Of a stretch of DNA of 41,228 bases, positions 15,839-23,586 are shown one piece after another. Below the pieces are notes generated by a model that had not been told where the DNA came from, did not search any database, and saw only the letters and a list, made by a program, of their open reading frames with translations. The translations under genes were made by a program, and so were the position numbers. Within the stretch, counting starts at the first letter, position 1, and each line of letters starts with the position of its first letter. This DNA is from Gaiellales bacterium (lineage in GTDB: Bacteria > Actinomycetota > Thermoleophilia > Gaiellales > JAICJC01): the NCBI GenBank assembly GCA_036273515.1, contig DASUHM010000074.1, forward strand, positions 1 to 41,228, in the 5' to 3' direction.

Positions 15839-16781
15839 GGAGCTCCTCGCGGTCGGGCGGCGGCTGCATGCGCGCGAGCTCGGGCCGCTGGAGTGCTGCG
15901 TCCGCGATTGCGCCCAGGTCGTCCGCCGCGACGCCCAGGTCGGCCAGCGCGCGCCCGCCGTCGAGCGCGGCGACCCGGTCGGGCAGCCCCTCGGCGGTGA
16001 CGCCCAGGGCGGCTGCGAGCTCGGCGATCGCACCCTCCTCGCGCGGTCGCATGGCCGCCAGCACGTGCGGCAGCATGGTCGCGTTCGTGGCCGCGTGGGG
16101 CGTGCCGCAGGTGCGCACGATCGTCTGACAGAGCACGTGGTGGAGCGAGTAGCCGGCCGAGTCCATCGCGTAGGCGGCCAGGATCGATCCCCGGGCGAGC
16201 CGCTGGCGGGCGTCGAGATCGCGCTCCTCGAGGCCGGCGGCGATGTCGGCCGCAGCGGCGGCCGCGGCCATGCTCGCCACCGGGTTTCGGCCCTCCCCGT
16301 AGAGCGCCTCGGCGGCGTGGGCGAGCGCGTTCATCGCGCTCGCGCGCCGGTCCGAGGCGGGCTGGCCGGTCATGAGCGCGGGGTCGGCGAGCACGAGCAC
16401 GGGCCGGTGCCGGCCGCGATCTTCGAAGCCGGGCACCACCCGGTGGCCGCCGGTCATCTCGGCACCGGAGAGGGTCGTCGGCACGGCGCACACACGCCCG
16501 CCGCGCGCGGCGGCGACCGCCTTGGCGGTGTCGATCACGCGCCCGCCGCCCCAGGCCACCACGGGCCCGTCGCCGACCTCGTCGACGAGCGCCGCCGCGA
16601 TGTCGGTCACCTGGCCGGCGGGAACGTCGTGCACCGAGCGCCACCCCTCGCGCAGCGCCGCCGGGATCGTGGCCCGCGCCCGCGGCGTCGAGAGCAGGTC
16701 GGCGCCCGGCCAGGCGTGCTCGCCCGCCCCCGGGCCGAAGCGGATCAGGCGGTCGCCGTCCGACCAGGTGAACGCGCTCAC
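15807..16781 (-). CDS. Iron-containing alcohol dehydrogenase family, maleylacetate reductase-like
   Basis: 324 residues. NAD-binding signature GGGRVIDTAKAVA near residue 79, then PTTLSGAEMT, the metal-site helix AMNALAHAAEALY and the second histidine motif SLHHVLCQTI...GTPHAATNA. The LSGAEMT and HHxLCQT motifs fit maleylacetate reductase, which reduces maleylacetate to 3-oxoadipate in (chloro)aromatic and resorcinol breakdown. No ring-cleavage enzyme is nearby, so the substrate is unproven. The GTG start at 16781 overlaps the stop of the upstream exporter (GTGA). Its 3' end overlaps the convergent membrane-protein gene by 32 bp. Confidence 0.85.
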   Translation of the reverse strand: MSAFTWSDGDRLIRFGPGAGEHAWPGADLLSTPRARATIPAALREGWRSVHDVPAGQVTDIAAALVDEVGDGPVVAWGGGRVIDTAKAVAAARGGRVCAVPTTLSGAEMTGGHRVVPGFEDRGRHRPVLVLADPALMTGQPASDRRASAMNALAHAAEALYGEGRNPVASMAAAAAAADIAAGLEERDLDARQRLARGSILAAYAMDSAGYSLHHVLCQTIVRTCGTPHAATNATMLPHVLAAMRPREEGAIAELAAALGVTAEGLPDRVAALDGGRALADLGVAADDLGAIADAALQRPELARMQPPPDREELLSVLRRASPG

Positions 16782-17653
16782 TGGGCCAGCGCCATCCCGG
16801 CCACGACCAGGACGCCTCCCAGCCCGAGCCACACGGTCACGGACTCACCCAGCGCCAGGGCTCCGATGACGATCGCCACGACCGGGACACCGTACAGGTA
16901 GGCGACCGTCCGGGACGCCTCCAGCTGGCGCAGCCCGCGCGTCCAGCCGATGTAGCCCAGCAGCGTCGCGACGAGGCCCAGGTAGAGGAGCAGCAGGATG
17001 TCGCCGGCGTCCATCCGGGAAACGCGATGGACGGTGCCGCCGGCCGCGAACGGCAGCAGCGCGGCCGTCCCGATGAGTGAGGCGGCGGCCGTCACCGGCA
17101 AGGCGCCGTACCGGGGCAGGAGCGGCTTCACCATCACGTTGAAGGCGGCGAACGCGGCCGGCGCGGCCAGGACGAGCAGCGGCCCGTGCGCGTTCGCGAA
17201 CGAGATCCGCTGGCCCGAGCCGAGCAGCACGACCACGACGACGCCGGCGAACGAGACCGCCAGGCCGGCCGCGCGCCGGCGCGAGAACCGCTCCTGGCCG
17301 ATGGCGACCGCCATCGCGAGCGCGATTCCGGGCGCCGCGGCGACGACGACGCTGGCCGTGCCGGCCGTCGTCAGCCGCTCGCCCGCGTTCAGCGACAGGT
17401 GGTAGATCGTGACGACCAGCAGGCCGGCGACGACCAGGCGGGCGAGGTCGCGGCGCCCCAGGCCGGGCAGGCCGCGGGTGGCCACGAGCGCGATGGCGAA
17501 GCCGGGCGCGGCGACGAGGTAGCGGCCGAGGGCGATGTCGGGGGCGTCGAGGCCGTCGTCGATCAGCTGCTTGATGGCGGCGTAGGAGCCCGCCCAGACG
17601 ACCACCACCAGGGCGAGCAGCAGGTGCGGGCTACGTGGGACACTGCCCCGCAT
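16778..17653 (-). CDS. EamA/DMT-family transporter
   Basis: 291 residues with about ten hydrophobic helices in two EamA repeats. The first begins LLALVVVVWAGSYAAIKQL at about residue 12 and the second starts around 150. This is the drug/metabolite transporter fold, usually exporters of amino acids or other metabolites; the substrate cannot be read. It is translationally coupled to the Fe-dependent reductase downstream. I chose ATG 17653; ATG 17659 is also possible. With 17653, its start codon and that of the divergent thioesterase lie in one CATG tetranucleotide. Confidence 0.87.
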   Translation of the reverse strand: MRGSVPRSPHLLLALVVVVWAGSYAAIKQLIDDGLDAPDIALGRYLVAAPGFAIALVATRGLPGLGRRDLARLVVAGLLVVTIYHLSLNAGERLTTAGTASVVVAAAPGIALAMAVAIGQERFSRRRAAGLAVSFAGVVVVVLLGSGQRISFANAHGPLLVLAAPAAFAAFNVMVKPLLPRYGALPVTAAASLIGTAALLPFAAGGTVHRVSRMDAGDILLLLYLGLVATLLGYIGWTRGLRQLEASRTVAYLYGVPVVAIVIGALALGESVTVWLGLGGVLVVAGMALAQ

Positions 17654-18047
17654 GCCCATCAAGCGGATCGAGATCCGGTGGCGCGATCTGGACGGATTCG
17701 GCCACGTTAACAACTCCACCTACCTGACGTACCTGGAGGAGGCGCGCGACCAGCACCTCACCGACGTCCTCGGCGAGGCGGTGCACCGCACCGTCATCCG
17801 CCGCCTCGAGATCGACTTCGTCTCCGGCCTGACCCAGGAGGACGACTACGTCGACGTCGACGTCCGCCTGACGGGCGTCGGCACCTCGAGCGTCATCCTC
17901 GAGGAGCGCATCGTCTCGGTGCTGGACGGCCGCGTGGCCGCGACCGCGAGGACGGTGATGGTGCACACGGACGACTCCCGCACCGCGTCCGCGCCCTGGC
18001 CGGACGCCTCCCGCGACGCGATCGACGCGACGCTCGCAGCTGCCTAG
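17652..18047 (+). CDS. Acyl-CoA thioesterase, hotdog fold (4HBT)
   Basis: 131 residues. The N-terminus has the 4-hydroxybenzoyl-CoA thioesterase/YbgC pattern: IRWRDLDGFGHVNNSTYLTYLEEAR (8-32), with the catalytic aspartate in RDLDGFGHVNN. Substrate is probably a short or medium acyl-CoA. The start ATG sits in a CATG shared with the divergent transporter. The stop TAG sits in a CTAG shared with the convergent thioredoxin gene, so the gene has no intergenic DNA on either side. GACACT 7 nt upstream is a weak -10 candidate. Confidence 0.88.
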   Translation: MPIKRIEIRWRDLDGFGHVNNSTYLTYLEEARDQHLTDVLGEAVHRTVIRRLEIDFVSGLTQEDDYVDVDVRLTGVGTSSVILEERIVSVLDGRVAATARTVMVHTDDSRTASAPWPDASRDAIDATLAAA

Positions 18048-18688
18048 TACAGCGCGGAAGCGAGCCGGCGGCGGTACTTGGCGGCCAGCGGGTGGTCCTG
18101 GCCGAGCTCGGTGAACACGCCGACCATGACCTGGCGGATGCGGTCGCGCAGGTCGGCGCCCGCGCCCTGCAGGAGCCCGAGCAGCAGCTCGAGCCCACGC
18201 TCCGTCTCACCGTGGTCGAGCGCCTCGAGCGCCGGTGCGAGCAGCGGGTCGCCGGCCGACTCGATCCGGATCAGCGCGGCCCGGGCGGCCGGGTGGTTCG
18301 GCTGCAGCTCGAGCGCCTTTCGCACCGACTCCTCGTCGCCCAGCGCCGCCAGGCGGTCGGCCTCGGAGGGCAGCAGGCCGCGCAGGAACGAGTCGACGGC
18401 CGCGCGCGGCACAGCCCCGGTGAACTCGTCGACGAGCCGCCCGCCCCGGAACGCCTTCACCGCCGGGATGCCCTGCACGCGGTAGCGGGCGGAGACGTGC
18501 GGGTTCGCGTCGACGTCGACCTTGACGAGCTCGACGGCGCCGTCCGTCGCCGCGACGGCCTGCTCGAGCACCGGGCCCAGCTGGCGGCACGGCCCGCACC
18601 ACTCGGCCCAGAAGTCGACGACGACGGGCACCTCCAGCGACCGCTCGATGACGTCGGCGTCGAAGGTCTGGTCGGTCGCGTCGGCCAT
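18044..18688 (-). CDS. Thioredoxin with C-terminal TPR-like region (CnoX/YbbN type)
   Basis: 214 residues. A thioredoxin domain occupies about 1-105 with the active site W30-C31-G-P-C34 and the cis-proline in QGIPAVKAF. The remaining ~110 residues are helical TPR-like repeats, as in E. coli CnoX (YbbN), a holdase that protects proteins from oxidation. The intact CxxC differs from E. coli YbbN (SxxC) and suggests real redox activity. The ATG is 1 nt after the stop of the PAC2 gene, so the two form an operon. The stop codon is shared with the thioesterase stop in a CTAG. Confidence 0.9.
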   Translation of the reverse strand: MADATDQTFDADVIERSLEVPVVVDFWAEWCGPCRQLGPVLEQAVAATDGAVELVKVDVDANPHVSARYRVQGIPAVKAFRGGRLVDEFTGAVPRAAVDSFLRGLLPSEADRLAALGDEESVRKALELQPNHPAARAALIRIESAGDPLLAPALEALDHGETERGLELLLGLLQGAGADLRDRIRQVMVGVFTELGQDHPLAAKYRRRLASALY

Positions 18689-18689
18689 G

Positions 18690-19532
18690 TCAGTCGTCCC
18701 CCTCGTTGTTCTGCTCGCGCAGGTAGCGCTCGAAGTCGGCCGCAAGCTCCTCGCCCGTGGGCGGGTCGTCGCGGTCGGCCGCCTGCTCCAGCTGCTCCAC
18801 GTACCCGGCCACATCGGGGTCGTCGGCGATCGCCGACGCGACGCGCAACTGGTACTCGCTCGCCGCCCGCTCGAGCTCGCCGCTCCCGGGCGGCGTCCCG
18901 GCGAGGTCGGAGAGGCGCTCGAGCAGCGCCAGCGCGGCCTGCGGGTTCGGCGCCGCGGAGATGTAGTGCGGCGTCGCCGCCCACAGGCTGGCCGAGGTCA
19001 GCCCCGCCCGCGAGCAGGAGTCGTGCAGGATGCCGACGATCCCGGTCGGGCCCTCGTACGTCGAGCGCACGAGCCCGTGCCGCTCCATCAGGCCGGGATC
19101 GGAGGCGCTGGCCGAGACCGGCACGGGCCGTGTGTGCGGCGTGTCGGCGAGCAGCGCGCCCATCGTGATGACGAGCTCCGAGCGGTAGCGCCGGGCCAGG
19201 TCGACGATCGAGTCCGAGAACGCCCGCCAGCGCATGTTCGGCTCGGTCCCGATCACGATCATGAGGTCGTGGTCCTGCGACGCGAACACCTCGGTCACGG
19301 GCCATTCGACCCGGCGCACGTCCCCGTCGACCATCGACACGGTCGGCCGCGTCTGCTGGTAGTCGACGAACGGCTCGGAGTCGATCACGGCGAAGCGCTC
19401 GGCGTCGGTGACGGAGCGCAGATAGCCCGCGGCCAGGCTGGCGGCGCCGCCCGCGTCGTTCCAGCCCCGGAAGGCCGCCACGACCCGCGGATGGCGCAGC
19501 TTGGGATTCCCCTCGAGCTCGACGAAGTCCAC
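18690..19532 (-). CDS. PAC2 (proteasome assembly chaperone-like) family protein
   Basis: 280 residues, usual length for actinobacterial PAC2 proteins. Family features: AAFRGWNDAGGAASLAAGYL near the N-terminus, then VIDSEPFVDYQQTRP, LMIVIGTEPNMRW, and GALLADTPHTRPVPV. The acidic C-terminus is helical. Bacterial PAC2 proteins are structurally related to proteasome assembly chaperones, but their role is unsettled. First gene of an operon with thioredoxin-TPR. GTG start at 19532; TAGACT stands 6 nt upstream with no Shine-Dalgarno. Confidence 0.92.
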   Translation of the reverse strand: MDFVELEGNPKLRHPRVVAAFRGWNDAGGAASLAAGYLRSVTDAERFAVIDSEPFVDYQQTRPTVSMVDGDVRRVEWPVTEVFASQDHDLMIVIGTEPNMRWRAFSDSIVDLARRYRSELVITMGALLADTPHTRPVPVSASASDPGLMERHGLVRSTYEGPTGIVGILHDSCSRAGLTSASLWAATPHYISAAPNPQAALALLERLSDLAGTPPGSGELERAASEYQLRVASAIADDPDVAGYVEQLEQAADRDDPPTGEELAADFERYLREQNNEGDD

Positions 19533-19538
19533 GGCTGC

Positions 19539-19556
19539 AGTCTAGGACGGTATAAC
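19539..19556. promoter_or_regulatory. Divergent -10 boxes for PAC2 and MarP-like genes
   Basis: TAGACT on the minus strand (19544-19539), 6 nt before GTG 19532, and TATAAC on the plus strand (19551-19556), 7 nt before GTG 19564. Both messages appear leaderless; 31 bp separate the start codons. Confidence 0.55.
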
Positions 19557-19563
19557 CCGAACA

Positions 19564-20700
19564 GTGGCTGTCGACCTGATCGTGATCGCCTGGGTGGCGG
19601 TGTCGGCGGCGCTCGGGGCGCGCCGCGGCCTCGTCGCGAACGTGCTCGGCCTGGCCGGCTTCGCGATCGGCGCGATCGTCGGCGCCCGGATCGCCCCGCA
19701 CCTGCTCTCCGGCGGGTCGTCGTCGACCTGGCTGCCGTTCGCGAGCATGATCGGCGCCCTCGTCGGCGGGAGCATCGCCCAGGGGGTCGCCGGGTCGGCC
19801 GCGGCGCTCCTGCGCGGGAAGCTCGTGCGCGGCCCGCTGCGCGTGGTCGACACGGCCGGCGGCCTCTTCGTCGGCGCCCTGCTCGGCCTGGCGGTGGCCT
19901 GGCTCGCGGCCGTCGTCGCGCTCGCACAGCCGGGCCTCGGTCTGCGCCGCGACGTGCAGGGCTCGACCGTGCTCCCGGCGCTCATGCGCGAGGTGCCCGC
20001 CGACGAGGTGCTGAACGCGCTCGCCCGCTTCGACCCGCTGCCGGTGATCCCCTCGATCGCCGACCGCGCCCTGCCGCCGCCCGATCCGAGCGTGCTGCGA
20101 AGCCCCGCCGCCCGCGGCGACCAGCGCAGCGTGGTGCGCATCGAGGGCGTGGCCTGCGGCCTCAACATCCAGGGCTCGGGCTGGGTCGTGCGCCCCGGGA
20201 TCGTCGCCACGAACGCCCACGTCGTCGCCGGCGAGGACGGCGCCGAGGTCGAGGTGCCGGGCGGCCCGACGCTGCCCGGAACGCCGATCGCCGTCGATCC
20301 CGGAAACGACGTCGCCCTGCTGCGCGTGCCGGGCCTGCACACGCCGCCGCTGCCCCTGGCGAACCGCTCGCCCTCCGGCGACGCCGTCGTGTTGATCGGC
20401 TACCCGGAAAACGGCCCGCTGACCGCCGTCCCCGGCCGCGCCGGCGCCCCTGTCACGGCGCTCGCGCCGGACGCCTACGGCCGCCACATCCATCCCCGCA
20501 CGGTCGTCCCGCTGCGCGGCGTGCTCCGCCACGGCGACAGCGGCGGCCCGGTCGTGAACCGGGCCGGCCGGGTGGTCGCGATGATGTTCGCCGCCGACGA
20601 GGGCGCGGGCGTGGCCGGCGGGTTCGGCGTCCCGCTCGACGCGATCGAGGCGGCGCTGCACCACACCGGGACCGCGGACACCGGGCCCTGCCTGGGCTAA
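19564..20700 (+). CDS. marP: MarP-like membrane serine protease (CvpA plus trypsin domains)
   Basis: 378 residues. The N-terminal CvpA/colicin V-production domain has four helices (about 4-20, 24-46, 58-83, 97-121). The extracytoplasmic chymotrypsin-like domain (about 185-370) has an intact triad: H219 (TNAHVVAG), D249 (GNDVALLRV), S326 (GDSGGPV). Same architecture and near-identical triad spacing as Mycobacterium tuberculosis Rv3671c (MarP), needed there for acid and oxidative stress survival through cell-wall hydrolase processing. The symbol is by homology of architecture. Two cysteines near the ends (C198, C376) might pair. GTG start at 19564 with a TATAAC box 7 nt before. Confidence 0.92.
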   Translation: MAVDLIVIAWVAVSAALGARRGLVANVLGLAGFAIGAIVGARIAPHLLSGGSSSTWLPFASMIGALVGGSIAQGVAGSAAALLRGKLVRGPLRVVDTAGGLFVGALLGLAVAWLAAVVALAQPGLGLRRDVQGSTVLPALMREVPADEVLNALARFDPLPVIPSIADRALPPPDPSVLRSPAARGDQRSVVRIEGVACGLNIQGSGWVVRPGIVATNAHVVAGEDGAEVEVPGGPTLPGTPIAVDPGNDVALLRVPGLHTPPLPLANRSPSGDAVVLIGYPENGPLTAVPGRAGAPVTALAPDAYGRHIHPRTVVPLRGVLRHGDSGGPVVNRAGRVVAMMFAADEGAGVAGGFGVPLDAIEAALHHTGTADTGPCLG

Positions 20701-20765
20701 CCGGGGTCAGACCCCGAACGGCGGCCGTTGCAGTTTTGTGACGCTTTTGCGCGGGGCCTGGCCCC
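20701..20765. repeat. Palindromic intergenic repeats, second subtype
   Basis: Fills the gap between two convergent genes. It holds the core GGGGTCAGACCCC (20703-20715), then GAACGG...CCGTT (a second small inverted repeat), a T-rich middle, and GGGGCCTGGCCCC (20753-20765). The core plus GAACGG and CCGTT recurs at 38732-38755. Confidence 0.85.
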
Positions 20766-20767
20766 GG

Positions 20768-21490
20768 CTAGGCCGAATCGGCTTGCGTCTGCGGGTGGCG
20801 ATGCGCCCGAGCGATCACGTCGCCGATGGTGACGCCGACCGTTCTGAGATCGGGCAAGCGCCGGATCGGCACGTGGAACGTCTCCATGTCCGAATCGGTC
20901 ACGGCCTGCCCGATGATCCCCGCCGTGCCGCCGATGACCTTCCCGTGCGGACCGAAGAAGACGACGCCCACGGGATCGTCACGTGACAGCGTCGCACCGA
21001 TGATGTTCGCCACAGAGCCGACAACCTGCTCGCTGTCATCCGGCCCCTTGACCAGGCGCACCTGCGAGACGCTGGGCAGCGCGTAGCGGTACGGGACGCT
21101 CCTCCGGATGATTCCCGTCACGGACACGCGCGTGACGGGATCCGTCGCGGATGTGAAGCTGCCGCCGATGTAGTACGTGTTGTCGGCCGGCATCAGAATC
21201 AGGTTCTGGACCTGGGTGCCGACGACGTGGGATCGCGCGTCGAGCAGGTGGATGTACAGCGACACCCAGAGCGCATCCCGAGTGGTCGGGTTCGCGATCA
21301 CCACGCCGTATCCGCCGGCGCCGTCCGGCGCCTGCGTGACGCCGCTCTTCTCGACCACCATGAACCCGACATGCGGGCGGGTCGGGGCCGACGGCGGCTG
21401 CGATGCGGGACGGCTCGACGAGCCGCATCCGGATGCCACGAGTGCGATGGCGAGACCTGCCGTCAGGGAACGCCGAATCGGTCGCCACAT
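20768..21490 (-). CDS. Putative lipoprotein, function unknown
   Basis: 240 residues. N-terminus with arginines, hydrophobic core and a lipobox-like VASGC at about residue 22, then a Ser/Pro-rich linker (SSSRPASQPPSAPTRP). The rest is beta-rich, with a motif like that of FxLYD-type domains (YGVVIANPTTRDALWVSLYIHLLD) repeated weakly later (GSVANIIGATLSRDDPVGVVFFG). It may bind at the cell surface, but there is no firm family. ATG start with TATTCT 7 nt upstream and no Shine-Dalgarno. Confidence 0.75.
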   Translation of the reverse strand: MWRPIRRSLTAGLAIALVASGCGSSSRPASQPPSAPTRPHVGFMVVEKSGVTQAPDGAGGYGVVIANPTTRDALWVSLYIHLLDARSHVVGTQVQNLILMPADNTYYIGGSFTSATDPVTRVSVTGIIRRSVPYRYALPSVSQVRLVKGPDDSEQVVGSVANIIGATLSRDDPVGVVFFGPHGKVIGGTAGIIGQAVTDSDMETFHVPIRRLPDLRTVGVTIGDVIARAHRHPQTQADSA

Positions 21491-21497
21491 GGTTCCC

Positions 21498-21503
21498 AGA
21501 ATA
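21498..21503 (-). promoter_or_regulatory. -10 box of the lipoprotein gene
   Basis: TATTCT, 7 nt before ATG 21490; no ribosome-binding site in between. Confidence 0.5.
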
Positions 21504-21546
21504 CGGACGACGGCACAGATTTCCAGCGGCCGCCCGCGCGCGCCCC

Positions 21547-22671
21547 CTACTGCGAGATGACCCCGGCCAGCGCCTCGAGCGCGACCAGGTTGTGGCCCTC
21601 GACGAACTCGTCGGAGTGACGCAGCGCGATCCGCATGCCGCCGGCCAGCGGCGCGAACCCGTCGTGGCCCTTGAGCGGGTTCACCCAGACCAGCTTGTAG
21701 GCCTGGCGGCCGATCCGGGCGAGCTCGGCGTCGAGCTCGCGCAGGTCGCCCCGCTCCCAGCCGTCCGAGACGATCACCACGGTCGCCCCGCGGGTGAGCC
21801 CGCGCCGCCCCCACGTCTCGTTGTAGTGGCGCAGCGACTCGCCGATGCGGGTGCCGCCGCCCCAGTCGGGCATGAGCGCGCCGATCCCCGCCAGGGCGCG
21901 GACCGGGTCGAGCTTGCGCAGGTGCGGCGTGAGGCGGGTGATCCGGGTGCCGAACGCGAACGCCTCGGCGTGCCGGCCGGAGGCGGTCACGGCCTGGAGG
22001 AACATCACCATCGCTCGCGCATAGGGCTCCATCGAGCCGGACACGTCGCACAGGAACACGAGCTTGCGCGGCACCTGCTTGCGCTGCCGGTAGGCCGGGT
22101 CGAGCGGCAGCCCGTCGGTGCGCATGGCGTGGCGCAGCGTCCGCCGCGCGTCCAGCACATCGCCGGCCGGCGACGCGCGCAGCCGCCGGGAGCGCCGGGT
22201 GGGCGCCGCCTTCGGCAGCCGCTCCATCAGCCGCCGCAGCCGCCGCAGCTCGGCCGTCGTCATGTCGGCGAAGTCGCGCCGGCGCAGCCGCTCGTCGGGC
22301 GATGCCGCGAGCAGCAGCGTCAGCTCCTTCCCGTCGTCGCGGCCCCCGCCCTCGCCCTCCATCGGGCTCGGCGCGGGCGCCTGGTCGGGCTCGAACCGCG
22401 GCACCTCGAGGCCGATCTCCGGCGTCGGCGTCTGCGCGGCCGCCTCCCAGTAGGCGGCGAAGGCCGCGTCGAAGACGTCGAGGTCGTCGCGGCGGGCGAC
22501 GAGCGTGCAGCGAAGCGCGTGGTAGACGTCGTCGCGGCGGGTGACGCCGACCACGTCCAGCCCGCGCAGGGCGTCCTGGAGCCGCCCGGGCCCGACCTCG
22601 AGCCCCGCCCCGCGCAAGACGCGGCCGAAGCCGACCATGCGCTCGAGGACGGCGTCGCCCGGCGCGGGCAC
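21547..22671 (-). CDS. coxE: VWA-domain protein, CoxE family
   Basis: 374 residues. The N-terminal region (about 1-195) is the CoxE-specific part. A VWA domain with MIDAS D-V-S-G-S-M follows in LVFLCDVSGSMEPYA, with GGGTRIGESL and VIVSDGWERGD as the other metal-site loops. In the aerobic CO dehydrogenase cluster CoxE works with the ATPase CoxD in maturing the molybdenum active site. Here it follows a CoxD-type ATPase by 1 nt, with GTG start at 22671. No CO dehydrogenase is present; the nearest molybdenum hydroxylase is 10 kb away. There is no signal peptide. Confidence 0.9.
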   Translation of the reverse strand: MPAPGDAVLERMVGFGRVLRGAGLEVGPGRLQDALRGLDVVGVTRRDDVYHALRCTLVARRDDLDVFDAAFAAYWEAAAQTPTPEIGLEVPRFEPDQAPAPSPMEGEGGGRDDGKELTLLLAASPDERLRRRDFADMTTAELRRLRRLMERLPKAAPTRRSRRLRASPAGDVLDARRTLRHAMRTDGLPLDPAYRQRKQVPRKLVFLCDVSGSMEPYARAMVMFLQAVTASGRHAEAFAFGTRITRLTPHLRKLDPVRALAGIGALMPDWGGGTRIGESLRHYNETWGRRGLTRGATVVIVSDGWERGDLRELDAELARIGRQAYKLVWVNPLKGHDGFAPLAGGMRIALRHSDEFVEGHNLVALEALAGVISQ

Positions 22672-22672
22672 G

Positions 22673-23569
22673 TCAGGCCTCGCGGGCCTGCGCGACCAGC
22701 CGCGACAGGTTGCCGTCGCGCACGAGCTCGATGTCCTCGTGGTGCTTCAGCACCGACCCCAGCGTCGCGTCGACGACCCCGCCCTCGAGCTCGGACTCGC
22801 CGAGGGCGACCAGCGCCTGGATCCAGTCGATCGTCTCGGCGACGCCCGGCACCTTGGCCAGGTCGAGCTCACGCAGCGACGCCACGAACGCCGCGGCCTG
22901 CACCGCCAGGCGCTCGGGGACGCCGGGGACGCGGGCGCGCACGATGGCGATCTCGCGCTCCATGTCGGGATGGCCGATCCAGTGGTAGAGGCAGCGGCGC
23001 TTGAGCGCGTCGTGCAGGTCGCGGGTGCGGTTCGACGTCAGCACGACCCGCGGCCGGCTGGCGGCGCGCACGGTGCCGATCTCGGGGATCGTGACCTGGA
23101 AGTCGGAGAGCAGCTCGAGCAGGAAGGCCTCGAACTCGTCGTCGGCGCGGTCGATCTCGTCGATCAGGAGCACGGGCGGGACGGCGTCGGCGTGCTCGAT
23201 CGCCTCGAGCAGGGGCCGCCGCTCCAGGAACTCGCGGCCGAACAGGTCGTGGATCGTCCTCCCCGGGTCGAGCGCCGCGGACGCCTCGAGCGTGCGGATG
23301 TAGAGCAGCTGGCGGGCGTGGTTCCAGTCGTAGAGCGCATGGGCGACATCGATGCCCTCGTAGCACTGCAACCGGATCAGGCGGCCGCCGGTCACGAGCG
23401 AGAGCGCCTTGGCCGCCTCGGTCTTCCCCACCCCCGCCTCGCCCTCCAGCAGCACGGGCTTCTCGAGCGCGAGCGAGAGCGCGAGCACCGTCGCCAGGCC
23501 GCGGTCGGCCAGGTACGCGTGCTCGGCGAGCTGGTCGGTCAGCGCGTCGATCGAGACGGGATCGGCCAC
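22673..23569 (-). CDS. coxD: MoxR-type AAA+ ATPase, CoxD family
   Basis: 298 residues. Walker A GEAGVGKT (43-50), Walker B LLIDEIDRAD, sensor motif VVLTSNRTRDL and the GIDVAHALYDWNHARQLLYIR stretch typical of CoxD-like MoxR proteins. In Oligotropha carboxidovorans CoxD is an AAA+ chaperone needed to put sulfur and copper into the CO dehydrogenase active site. MoxR-CoxE pairs also serve other Mo-hydroxylases. GTG start at 23569 with TACCCT 6 nt before and no Shine-Dalgarno. It begins the coxD-coxE unit. Confidence 0.9.
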   Translation of the reverse strand: MADPVSIDALTDQLAEHAYLADRGLATVLALSLALEKPVLLEGEAGVGKTEAAKALSLVTGGRLIRLQCYEGIDVAHALYDWNHARQLLYIRTLEASAALDPGRTIHDLFGREFLERRPLLEAIEHADAVPPVLLIDEIDRADDEFEAFLLELLSDFQVTIPEIGTVRAASRPRVVLTSNRTRDLHDALKRRCLYHWIGHPDMEREIAIVRARVPGVPERLAVQAAAFVASLRELDLAKVPGVAETIDWIQALVALGESELEGGVVDATLGSVLKHHEDIELVRDGNLSRLVAQAREA

Positions 23570-23575
23570 GGGATG

Positions 23576-23581
23576 AGGGTA
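23576..23581 (-). promoter_or_regulatory. -10 box of coxD
   Basis: TACCCT, 6 nt before GTG 23569, just after the SDR stop codon at 23587; marks a separate leaderless unit. Confidence 0.5.
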
Positions 23582-23586
23582 GACGC

